Shown here: piece by piece, positions 15,592 to 23,563 of the stretch
Layout of the letters: each line of letters opens with the position of its first letter
Numbering within the stretch: the stretch's first letter is position 1
Origin: Nitrospirota bacterium
Lineage (GTDB): Bacteria; Nitrospirota; Nitrospiria; Nitrospirales; UBA8639
Assembly (NCBI GenBank): GCA_027623995.1
Contig: JAQBUF010000038.1
Location: forward strand, 1-33,914
Direction of reading: 5' to 3'
DNA: 33,914 nt
Made by a program: the position numbers and the translations under genes
The notes under the pieces: generated by a model
What the model was told of the DNA's origin: nothing
The model's input: the letters and a program-made list of their open reading frames with translations, nothing else
Database searches by the model: none

Positions 15592-17349
15592 CTACATTTT
15601 CTCTGGCGCACTCACACCCAACAGGGTTAAACCATTGTGGAGCACCGTTTTGACCTGTTGTAATAAGGCCAATCTGGATTGGGTCACCGATGGAGAGACG
15701 ACTTCTCGAGGTGCCTCCACCGCTTCTCCATCTGGCCCTGGCTCGACGGCGTCGGCTTGCACCTCACCCTCCTTGGGGGGCAAAACTCGATGCTTGTAAT
15801 AAAACGCATGGAGCAGACCGGCCAACTCCTGGAGGTAAAATGAAATCCGGTGGGGTTCTAAGGCCTGCGCGCAACTTTCGATTAACCCTGGGAAGCTGGA
15901 GAGATGCTTGATGAGCCGAAATTCCTCTGGGGCAGCGAGTAATGACAGATCGACATCGGACACGACAGGAACAGTCAATCCACGCTCTTCGGCAATACGC
16001 AATAAACTGGCCAGCCGCGCATGCGCATACTGCACATAATAGACAGGGTTTTCCGACGACTGTTTTTTGGCTAACTCTAGATCAAATTCCAAATGAGTAT
16101 CGGAGCGCCGCATGAGGAAAAAAAACTTGGCCGCATCAGCCCCCACTTCGTCCGCGACTTCTTGAAGCGTCACAAACTCACCGGACCGCTTGGACATTTC
16201 GACTTTCTGGCCACCTCGCAACAAACTGACCATCTGCACCAACACGACTTGGAGTCGGTCCTTGGGGTATCCAAAGGCCTCTACCGCTCCTTGCATTCGA
16301 GGCACATACCCATGATGATCCGCGCCCCAAATGTTGATAAGCCAATCGAATCCCCTCGTCAACTTGTCATAGTGGTAGGCAATGTCAGAAGCCAAATATG
16401 TATAATCACCATCTTGTTTACACACGACGCGGTCTTTTTCATCTTTGAAGGTCGTGGATCGAAACCAGGTGGCCCCATCTGCCTTAAATACCAGATCGCG
16501 TTTCTCTAAATCATTCAACGCATCATGGATTTTCCCAGTGGTAAAGAGCGACGCCTCGCTATACCAGGTCTCAAACGTAATTCCAAAATCAGCGAGGTCT
16601 TGTTTGATTGCGGCAAGGAGTTTTTCATAAGCCAGTTCACCACAACGGGCTGTCGCCTCTTCTGGGGAAAGACTGAGAAGGTTTGATCCCATCTGTTCCT
16701 GAATACCTTGGGCTAATTCTTGAATATAGGCTCCATGATACCCATCCTCGGGAAAGGCAATCGTTTGCCCTTCCAACGCTGCATACCGGGCGTAGACCGA
16801 AGCGGCAAGCAACTTCATTTGCCGTCCAGCATCATTAATGTAGTACTCCCGCTCCACAGCATACCCTGCGGCTCGGAGCAATCTGGCCAACGCTTCTCCA
16901 AGCGCGGCACCACGCCCATGCCCCATGTGCAGTGGCCCAGTAGGATTGGCGCTGACAAACTCAAGTAATACTCGGCGACCATGGCCAATCGAACTGTTGC
17001 CATAGCATGCACCCTGCGTTTCAACTTCTGTCAGCACAGTATCCCAACAGTCTCGACGAAGAGTGAAATTAAGAAATCCAGGTGGAGCAATATCGATGTG
17101 TTCAAAAAATGGGCAAGCCGCTCTCATTTGCTCGGCGATTAGCTCAGCAACTACACGAGGTGATTTACCCTCTTTCTTGGCGAGGGACATCGCAACGTTA
17201 GAAGAGAGATCTCCCCATTCCTCGCGCTTGGGAAATTCAACCACAGGAGAAGGAAACATTTCGGAGGTAAGCAACCCCTGCTTTTTGACTATTTCTAGGG
17301 CTTCAGCAATGGCAGCGGCGACTCGTTCTTGAACAATTCCTACAGACAC
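15592..17349 (-). CDS. argS: Arginyl-tRNA synthetase
   Basis: Class I synthetase of 585 residues. It has the N-terminal ArgS-specific domain (about 5-95), the HIGH signature as HMGHG (141-145) after SANPTGPL, the KMSKS equivalent EMSKRSG, and a C-terminal anticodon-binding DALR domain. The start is GTG with only a modest GAGAG upstream. An unusual low-complexity acidic insertion of about 30 residues (526-555, bases 15685-15774) sits inside the anticodon-binding domain between HRVLPP and SRLALLQ, where relatives have only a few residues. The gene lies 58 bases upstream of tgt and on the same strand. Confidence 0.97.
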   Translation of the reverse strand: MSVGIVQERVAAAIAEALEIVKKQGLLTSEMFPSPVVEFPKREEWGDLSSNVAMSLAKKEGKSPRVVAELIAEQMRAACPFFEHIDIAPPGFLNFTLRRDCWDTVLTEVETQGACYGNSSIGHGRRVLLEFVSANPTGPLHMGHGRGAALGEALARLLRAAGYAVEREYYINDAGRQMKLLAASVYARYAALEGQTIAFPEDGYHGAYIQELAQGIQEQMGSNLLSLSPEEATARCGELAYEKLLAAIKQDLADFGITFETWYSEASLFTTGKIHDALNDLEKRDLVFKADGATWFRSTTFKDEKDRVVCKQDGDYTYLASDIAYHYDKLTRGFDWLINIWGADHHGYVPRMQGAVEAFGYPKDRLQVVLVQMVSLLRGGQKVEMSKRSGEFVTLQEVADEVGADAAKFFFLMRRSDTHLEFDLELAKKQSSENPVYYVQYAHARLASLLRIAEERGLTVPVVSDVDLSLLAAPEEFRLIKHLSSFPGLIESCAQALEPHRISFYLQELAGLLHAFYYKHRVLPPKEGEVQADAVEPGPDGEAVEAPREVVSPSVTQSRLALLQQVKTVLHNGLTLLGVSAPEKM

Positions 17350-17443
17350 AATAACTCTCGATCACAGCATAAAATATGAAGATTTTTAAGAATGGGCTCG
17401 GAATTTAACACAGCCTTCCGCAGACTGGCAAGCGAGAAAACAC

Positions 17444-18499
17444 TTAGTGGACTTTTACTATGTCGGAGCAGGGATCCACGTTGGCTGAACGAGCCAATAG
17501 CCGTTCAACTGCTTGTACAATATCGTCTACGGAATGAGTCAAACAGATTTTATCAGTACATTGTTGAACGGCATTCCAATCCTGGCATTGGCAACACGGC
17601 CCCTGAAGAATTTCCACATTGGTTCCTTTTGGTCCCCACCGCAGAGGATCGGTTGGACCAAATAAGGCAATCGTGGGAACACCTAATGCCGCAGCAAGAT
17701 GTGTTAACCCAGAATCATGCCCAAGAAACATATCTGCCTCGCGTAAGGCCTTAGCCATATCCGACAAATTAGTATTTTTTAAAATCTTATGGGGGACCTG
17801 GTGTATATAAGGCTGAAGGGCCAAAAAAATGTTTTCGTCGGCAGGACCTTGGCAAAGAATCATCTGACAATTCTGGCTTTCAACGAGCTGTCGAATGACA
17901 GCTCCCATTTTTTCTGGACGCAGACACTTGTGCCGACTCCCAGTGCCTGGATGGATCATAAAAACTTTTCGATCATGACTTTTCGGAAAAATCGACAATA
18001 GCTTTTTGTCCCCTGGCCCCTCAACACGTAAACGAAAAGGGTTTGGAAAAATAAGGTCCGTCTTATCCTTCACCCGTTCCACCACAGATTCGCAATATCT
18101 CCCGGATTGATGTCTGGCATGCAACGAGTCGTCATGAGGAGAGATGATAGAAATATTCTCCACTCCGAGCGACTGGAGATTGGCCAACAAACGACCATCC
18201 AGATCATTCACCCAGACCACCGCATACCGACAACGAGCCATGATATCTGCGGCATCAGTCCCAAGTTGTGGATCCTCAGAATACAGTTCACTCAGCATTG
18301 TCTCATCAATATCCAGCACGCGATCGACGACGTCATACTCCAAAAGAATCTGACCAACTTCCCCACCAACCGACAGGATCAATTCATGATCATGAAATCG
18401 GCACCGAATACCATCAATGGCCGTTAGAGAAAGCATCACATCCCCCAGAGTTCCAGGATGGATAATTAACACCACGGGTTTCTTATTTTCCTGATTCAT
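17444..18499 (-). CDS. Glycosyltransferase family 9 (heptosyltransferase-like)
   Basis: Protein of 351 residues with the GT9 pattern: an N-terminal Rossmann half starting VVLIIHPGTLGDVMLSL, and a C-terminal half with MIHPGTGSRHKCLRPEK, the GHDSGLTHLAAALGVPTIALFGPTDP motif and a PCCQCQ segment. Family members add heptose from ADP-heptose to the inner core of lipopolysaccharide in the cytoplasm. The exact sugar and acceptor cannot be told here. It has no membrane helix. Its start overlaps the mobA end by 17 bases, so the two are probably co-translated. The reason for the pairing with mobA is not evident. Confidence 0.85.
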   Translation of the reverse strand: MNQENKKPVVLIIHPGTLGDVMLSLTAIDGIRCRFHDHELILSVGGEVGQILLEYDVVDRVLDIDETMLSELYSEDPQLGTDAADIMARCRYAVVWVNDLDGRLLANLQSLGVENISIISPHDDSLHARHQSGRYCESVVERVKDKTDLIFPNPFRLRVEGPGDKKLLSIFPKSHDRKVFMIHPGTGSRHKCLRPEKMGAVIRQLVESQNCQMILCQGPADENIFLALQPYIHQVPHKILKNTNLSDMAKALREADMFLGHDSGLTHLAAALGVPTIALFGPTDPLRWGPKGTNVEILQGPCCQCQDWNAVQQCTDKICLTHSVDDIVQAVERLLARSANVDPCSDIVKVH

Positions 18500-19124
18500 C
18501 TTGCCTTGTGGATGAGGACCGTGTGATTTTCCTAGCCAATTCTAGATCAGCTGGGGAATTGAGATTCATGAAGGACAGTAATTGAGGGTCAACAGATAAA
18601 ATTTCTGATTCCTGAACCTTTCTTAAAGCCAATGAGGAGGCTTTCAAGAGATCCTGAAGTCTTAAATTCCTATCCTTCACCATCTTTTCTAAAACCGGCA
18701 GGCAACGTTTTGAATAAATCCCATGGGTCATTTGGATACCCTGCGTAAGCTCAGCCAACGTCATATCAAAGGTGCCCGAAAGGGAAGCCATGTGCTGTAT
18801 AACGACAGGATTTAAAAATGGCATATCGCAAGCCACCACAAAAATGTTGGGTTTCGTGGCATAAGATAACCCCGTAAAAAGACCACCAGCTGCAGCGCAA
18901 TTTGGAATGATATCGTGAACAACCCGAACAGTATGGTCATCGATCGCAAATTCTTCTTCACCAAGCACAACAATCACTTCTTGGAAAACATTGACCAAAA
19001 CCCCAAGGGCTCGATTCAATAGGGTCTCCCCATCCAAGACAAGAATACGTTTATCTTTTCCCATTCGCCGGCTTTTCCCACCAGCTAACAATACCCCAGA
19101 AATTTGAGTGTTTTTATTTTCCAT
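18483..19124 (-). CDS. mobA: Molybdenum cofactor guanylyltransferase MobA
   Basis: Nucleotidyltransferase of 213 residues with the N-terminal GVLLAGGKSRRMGKDKR signature (10-26) that binds GTP, a VACDMPFLNP metal-binding aspartate motif, and a C-terminal FMNLNSPADLELA close. It attaches GMP to molybdopterin to form the MGD/bisMGD cofactor needed by DMSO-reductase-family enzymes such as nitrite oxidoreductase. The start is uncertain. ATG at 19124 puts the conserved motif near the N-terminus as in relatives, but no good ribosome site precedes it. In-frame ATGs at 19139 and 19163 are alternatives. The gene starts just after the terminator of the upstream cytochrome operon, and no clear promoter was seen. 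Confidence 0.88.
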   Translation of the reverse strand: MENKNTQISGVLLAGGKSRRMGKDKRILVLDGETLLNRALGVLVNVFQEVIVVLGEEEFAIDDHTVRVVHDIIPNCAAAGGLFTGLSYATKPNIFVVACDMPFLNPVVIQHMASLSGTFDMTLAELTQGIQMTHGIYSKRCLPVLEKMVKDRNLRLQDLLKASSLALRKVQESEILSVDPQLLSFMNLNSPADLELARKITRSSSTRQDESGK

Positions 19125-19164
19125 AATAAGGAGGCCCATGGAAAGACTGTGGGAAATTGCCATT

Positions 19165-19203
19165 TAAACAAAAAAAGGGGGTGGGTTTACCCCACCCCCT
19201 TTG
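19165..19203 (-). terminator. Intrinsic terminator of the cytochrome operon
   Basis: A perfect 12-base stem (AAAGGGGGTGGG at 19174-19185 with its complement at 19191-19202) with a five-base loop is followed on the minus strand by a run of T. It lies about 45 bases after the stop of the dihaem NxrC-like gene and separates that operon from mobA. Confidence 0.92.
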
Positions 19204-19248
19204 AGCATTTTTATCTGAGACCCTTGGGTCAAAGAAAATACTAGGATA

Positions 19249-21081
19249 TTAGGCTCGGCCTTTTTCCTTGCGTCGATTTGCACGACGTCCAAGCACCCAA
19301 CCTTCTAATACAATAATACCAACTCCCATGAGAATGGGATAAATATATGTGGTATTCGGAATCGTTGGTTCCATGACGAGGTAATAAAACGCCGAAACCG
19401 CCATCTTCCGTCCTACATCACCATTGTGACCATCCCAGGCAAAAAATACCATTGGGATGTATTTTCCAGCTTCTAAATAGGCCACTTCTTCGTAGTCGCC
19501 TTTAATAGGACGCTTGATGATGACTGTCCAGCGACCATTGACCCATTCGGCTTTCACCACTGATACTTCTTCTTGGAAATCAATTTCGTTGAAATCTTGA
19601 TCCCAGCCCGTTCCCTCGTATACTGCGAGAGTACCATCTGCCGTCCATTTTGTGATATCGGCGGCAAATCGTTCATCGCCCCAGAAATATCTGGGTTTCC
19701 GAGGCGCAGGTAATTCTTGCCATTTAATGGGGAATTGGAAAGCGATTCCATCATTGAATACGGCATACCCGTCTTTTTGTTTGGCTGCAAGGGATTCCGG
19801 ATGGAATTGTTCATCGGCAAACGAAGAGCCATTTGGCTGTTGTTCTTCAATACCATAGTCACCTAAATTGACTTCGGTTTTGTCCCAATCCACTTCACCT
19901 TCTTGGATACTTTTTGTACGATCATCCCATTTAAACATGAACAAAATATGGTCATTATTGTAAACGGATTGTACCCAGGCGTCATCGATCCTATTCACGA
20001 AGTTTCTGGGCTTGTGAGTGATTTGACCACCTAAGGCGAGCCAAATTCTAGGAGCTGTTTTCCATGCTTCCCCATTTTCATCAGTTGGGAGCTCTCCCTC
20101 AACGAACTTAGACGGAATCACGAAAGTTCCCTTCGGTTTATCCGTTTGGGGGTCAATTGCCAATGGCTGCGCCGTAGTAAACGTAGTAGCAATTTCATCA
20201 GTAACAACCCCATTGATGGCCGCCACTTCTCCCTGTCTTTCACATAATGAATTTACGTAGTTTGCAATATCCCAGCGATCAGCAATGCTGGTAGTATCGG
20301 CAAACGATGGCATTGGAGTCCCGTTAATACCGGTGGAAAATGTACGAAAAATATTCTTCACATTGTAAGGATCTTGCCGGCTGCCTCGGAAATTCCAGCA
20401 TTTATGCCAATCTGCAGGTTGAATGGAGAATCCCCAGTCATCCTTCAGATTAAACGCGTTGCCATCCCCTCGTCCTTCTTGCCCATGACATTCCACACAC
20501 TTTTTTTCTTGGACAAGCTCCGCTCCATGTTTAATGGATTCAGGGGTATTTGGCGTTGGTTGGAGTTTATCCAATTCTAAAACAAAAAAATCTTCGAATT
20601 CAGTATCTTGCCAGTCACGATCCTTAACTAATTGGGTGCTTATAAAAGCCAAAACATCTTTCCGTTGGTCCTCAGTAAGAATACCTTCCCAGGATGGCAT
20701 AGCTGAACCTGGCAAACCATGCGTCACTGTTTGGAGAAGATCAACATTAACTAACGGTAATTGTCCACTAGCGGTATGACGAATTTTAAATGTTCCGGAA
20801 ACAAAGTTTCTAGGGCGCGGCCAAAGACGAGCAGCCCCTGGTCCATCCCCAGCTCCTTCGACTCCATGACACCACACGCATTTGGTGAAATAGACTCGCT
20901 TTCCAGATTCTATCTGTTCTGCACTTGGCACTGGAGGAGCAGTTTGCTTCACAAACCCCTCGGGTGGTCCATCTTGCCCCCAACTGGATATTGGGAGACC
21001 GACCCCTAGCAGTAGACTTATTCCTACCGTCAGAGCGAAACGACTTGATGTGCTCGCTGTGAATCTCATGTTCCTGTTCAT
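19249..21081 (-). CDS. Dihaem cytochrome c fused to an NxrC-like haem b domain, membrane-anchored
   Basis: Protein of 610 residues. It has a signal peptide (about 1-35), two class I cytochrome c domains with haem sites C68-x-x-C71-H72 and C195-x-x-C198-H199, an ethylbenzene-dehydrogenase-type haem-binding domain (about 315-570, ending MVFFAWDGHNGD), and a C-terminal membrane helix (about 577-598) followed by a basic tail. It is predicted to sit on the outer face of the inner membrane and could pass electrons between a periplasmic NxrC-like enzyme and the membrane cytochromes encoded just upstream. The ATG at 21081 is chosen because AGAGGA lies six bases before it. The frame stays open for 34 more codons without a good start. 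It is the last gene of the bd-like oxidase operon. Confidence 0.85.
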   Translation of the reverse strand: MNRNMRFTASTSSRFALTVGISLLLGVGLPISSWGQDGPPEGFVKQTAPPVPSAEQIESGKRVYFTKCVWCHGVEGAGDGPGAARLWPRPRNFVSGTFKIRHTASGQLPLVNVDLLQTVTHGLPGSAMPSWEGILTEDQRKDVLAFISTQLVKDRDWQDTEFEDFFVLELDKLQPTPNTPESIKHGAELVQEKKCVECHGQEGRGDGNAFNLKDDWGFSIQPADWHKCWNFRGSRQDPYNVKNIFRTFSTGINGTPMPSFADTTSIADRWDIANYVNSLCERQGEVAAINGVVTDEIATTFTTAQPLAIDPQTDKPKGTFVIPSKFVEGELPTDENGEAWKTAPRIWLALGGQITHKPRNFVNRIDDAWVQSVYNNDHILFMFKWDDRTKSIQEGEVDWDKTEVNLGDYGIEEQQPNGSSFADEQFHPESLAAKQKDGYAVFNDGIAFQFPIKWQELPAPRKPRYFWGDERFAADITKWTADGTLAVYEGTGWDQDFNEIDFQEEVSVVKAEWVNGRWTVIIKRPIKGDYEEVAYLEAGKYIPMVFFAWDGHNGDVGRKMAVSAFYYLVMEPTIPNTTYIYPILMGVGIIVLEGWVLGRRANRRKEKGRA

Positions 21082-21139
21082 TGTTTTCCTCTTTATATTG
21101 CCAGTCATCAAATGATCGGTTAACGCTATTTCAATCCGG

Positions 21140-22105
21140 TTAGTCCCACGTACGAGGATAGTATCCTGTGTGCCAATACTCAAACATCACAACTTTCCAG
21201 ATTTCATCGACCGTAAGGTGCTGCTCCCATGGTGGCATCACTGAGGCCCAGGGGAAACCTTCTCCTGGCAACCCGATTCCACCTTTTGAAACACGCCAGA
21301 AAACAAAGGTCTCTTGTAACTGCGCAATCGTACCGGCATCTGTGAAATTAGCCGGGATGGGGTTAAACGCATAGGCCCAGAGTCCTCGACCATTCAAGTT
21401 GTCACCGTGGCAGAAGTGGCAATTTTGATAAAAGATCTCACCACCTTCACGCACATACTTTGTGTAGCCTTCAGCATTGGGATCCCATGGATTAAAATTG
21501 GGATCATTCACATCTTTCATCAGGCGCCCCATGGACTGCTCCACAATACGTTCGTTACTGAACGCCTGATCGTATTTCCCTTCTTTATTTACGCGGAAGG
21601 GATTTGCAGATGTTTGAAGGACAAAGGTTTTCCCATGAACTTTGGTTGTGGCAGGTGGTGCCGGATGCACAGTCCGTAATTCAATGGGCTCTTCAAAGCT
21701 TGGGAGGAATGATTTAAACGCGAACCCACCCAAGCCAAGGGGTATGAGGATGAGCGCCACGACACGAATAGCTTTGTGGAACCCAGAAATCCCATCCATC
21801 ACATTAAAAATAGGGCGTTTAAATTCTTCCCAGGCCCCTTGTGAACCAGAGACCCACATGAATAGCCCACAAGCAGATACCGTCCCATAAATGGCTCGAA
21901 CACTAAACGGAATGGGCGGATAAATCCGATACGTTAAATAGGTGACGATAAACGCCCAGATTCCGATGGCTGCCCAGAATGAAGAAATTCCCATTCCCGC
22001 ACGCTTCAGAGTCCAATTCACTAAACAAAAAATTAACACTGAAAGAGCCAATTCAGAAATCATCTGCATTGGCATGTAGCCTTCAACTAACTTTAGCCAG
22101 GTCAT
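21140..22105 (-). CDS. Membrane-anchored monohaem cytochrome c
   Basis: Protein of 321 residues. Four membrane helices (about 15-33, 41-61, 70-88, 110-131) precede a periplasmic domain with a single class I cytochrome c site, C229-x-x-C232-H233. A downstream MPPWEQHLT segment can supply the methionine ligand. An AGGAG lies nine bases before the ATG. The four-helix part does not match any quinol-oxidising subunit I recognise. It lies between two other cytochrome genes in the bd-like oxidase operon and is most likely a subunit of the same complex, relaying electrons on the periplasmic side. Confidence 0.82.
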   Translation of the reverse strand: MTWLKLVEGYMPMQMISELALSVLIFCLVNWTLKRAGMGISSFWAAIGIWAFIVTYLTYRIYPPIPFSVRAIYGTVSACGLFMWVSGSQGAWEEFKRPIFNVMDGISGFHKAIRVVALILIPLGLGGFAFKSFLPSFEEPIELRTVHPAPPATTKVHGKTFVLQTSANPFRVNKEGKYDQAFSNERIVEQSMGRLMKDVNDPNFNPWDPNAEGYTKYVREGGEIFYQNCHFCHGDNLNGRGLWAYAFNPIPANFTDAGTIAQLQETFVFWRVSKGGIGLPGEGFPWASVMPPWEQHLTVDEIWKVVMFEYWHTGYYPRTWD

Positions 22106-22149
22106 CTTGATAAACTCCTGTTTTAATTTTCAGAGCTTACGAATACGTT

Positions 22150-23481
22150 TCAATTAAAATCTTCAATTGGAGGAGGATCTTGACCCTCCTGTAAACGTGA
22201 TAAATAGTTCACAATTTTATTCACTGCTCCTGCACTAAGGGTTTTGCCGAAATCTTTTGGCATTTGGTTATCAGGATAATCAGTCACCACATAAGCACTC
22301 GGACTTAGAATTGATTCCGTGATGTACTCACGTGTGGATTTTGCCTTACCCTTGTAACCTGCGTCCTTAATTCGTTTTGGAGCATTACTCCCTTCCATTA
22401 ACAAGGGACCCACTTTTCCAACGGCGTCTTTAATGCCAGGAATAGTATGACAAGCGGGGCATCCAGCGGCCATAAAGAGATCCGTAATGGGTTCTTCCCC
22501 AGTTGCCAACACTCCACCTGCTGCCTTATCTCCACCTTCACTAGCCTTTGGACGATCGGCTTCAGGAATAAACTTTTCGTATGATGCATTTATGTCCTCG
22601 TATGTTGGAGCTTCTTTTCCTTCTCTCACATACATCCAAGTATCAACCGCCGCCATTTCACCAATTGACAATGAAATCGGTGGCTTATGAATTCTTGGCA
22701 TCGGACTTTCCGTATCATTAGATCCCTTCACACCAAATCCTGGCACCACAAAACAATTTGGGCAAGAATGGGACTCAGCAATATATTCCTGACCTGTTGT
22801 GGCAGTTCCAGACCCAGCAAACGCCTCTTTTTGGACTGTATCCCGAGATGCGGGATCATTCATATGGTACTTTTCGTGCTTCAATCGTTCTTCCGCTCTA
22901 GCCGGAACATCCCAAAGATTTGGGGCTCGTTCACTTAGGAAACCCTGATTGAACCCATGACAAAGAGGACATTGCCCCTTTCCAATGGCGCCCTGAACCT
23001 TACTTTGACCAATGCCGCCGAAGATTATTTTTTCACCTTCATCACCCAACTGTTGGCCTGACATACTTTGAAAATCAAGTTTGACAACTGGGGGAGGAAA
23101 CCCCCCTTCCACCTGTGGCAACCAGTTTCCATACCCAGACAAAGCAGCAGCCACAAAAAACATAAATCCACCGATTTTCATTAACGCACTAATATTCGTG
23201 AAATACACCCCCATGAGGAATGTAAGACTCGTAATTAGCACCAATGAAACTGGCAACTTTCCATCATTAGTTCCAAAGTTATCCTTATAGTTAACGATGG
23301 CAACCAACAGCATGACTGAAGCAACGACTCCAATCAAAATATTGAATGTCATATTCTTTTTTACTTCAGGGTCTTTTTCCTTTGCATACCTATACAAGGA
23401 AACCCCCACGACCAAGGCTAAAAACGGCCAACCAAATGCAAGTGCATCTGTTAATAATTCAACCACCTTGACACCCTCCAT
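22150..23481 (-). CDS. Membrane-anchored dihaem cytochrome c with a degenerate third site
   Basis: Protein of 443 residues. Four membrane helices (about 10-30, 46-63, 78-97, 101-118) are followed by a large periplasmic part with haem sites C171-x-x-C174-H175 and C341-x-x-C344-H345. A third CxxC at C240/C243 is followed by phenylalanine instead of histidine, so it looks like a lost or altered haem site. The last domain has the MPKDFGKTLS methionine-ligand region. A glycine/alanine-rich linker (about 312-330) separates the domains. The ATG at 23481 is preferred over the TTG just before it, with GAGGG nine bases upstream. It lies next to the bd-like oxidase gene and is probably an electron-entry subunit of that complex. 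Confidence 0.83.
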   Translation of the reverse strand: MEGVKVVELLTDALAFGWPFLALVVGVSLYRYAKEKDPEVKKNMTFNILIGVVASVMLLVAIVNYKDNFGTNDGKLPVSLVLITSLTFLMGVYFTNISALMKIGGFMFFVAAALSGYGNWLPQVEGGFPPPVVKLDFQSMSGQQLGDEGEKIIFGGIGQSKVQGAIGKGQCPLCHGFNQGFLSERAPNLWDVPARAEERLKHEKYHMNDPASRDTVQKEAFAGSGTATTGQEYIAESHSCPNCFVVPGFGVKGSNDTESPMPRIHKPPISLSIGEMAAVDTWMYVREGKEAPTYEDINASYEKFIPEADRPKASEGGDKAAGGVLATGEEPITDLFMAAGCPACHTIPGIKDAVGKVGPLLMEGSNAPKRIKDAGYKGKAKSTREYITESILSPSAYVVTDYPDNQMPKDFGKTLSAGAVNKIVNYLSRLQEGQDPPPIEDFN

Positions 23482-23563
23482 CAATGTTAGCCCTCTCTTC
23501 TTTAGAGAAGGCCAACTTTTTTGAATCTACTTTTTCGTTAATATATCTGTCTCTTTTTCCAAC

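Noticed and set aside
18483-19163. mobA start at 19163
   Set aside because: It would add 13 residues before the conserved motif and lies against the upstream terminator without a ribosome site. It was kept only as an alternative.
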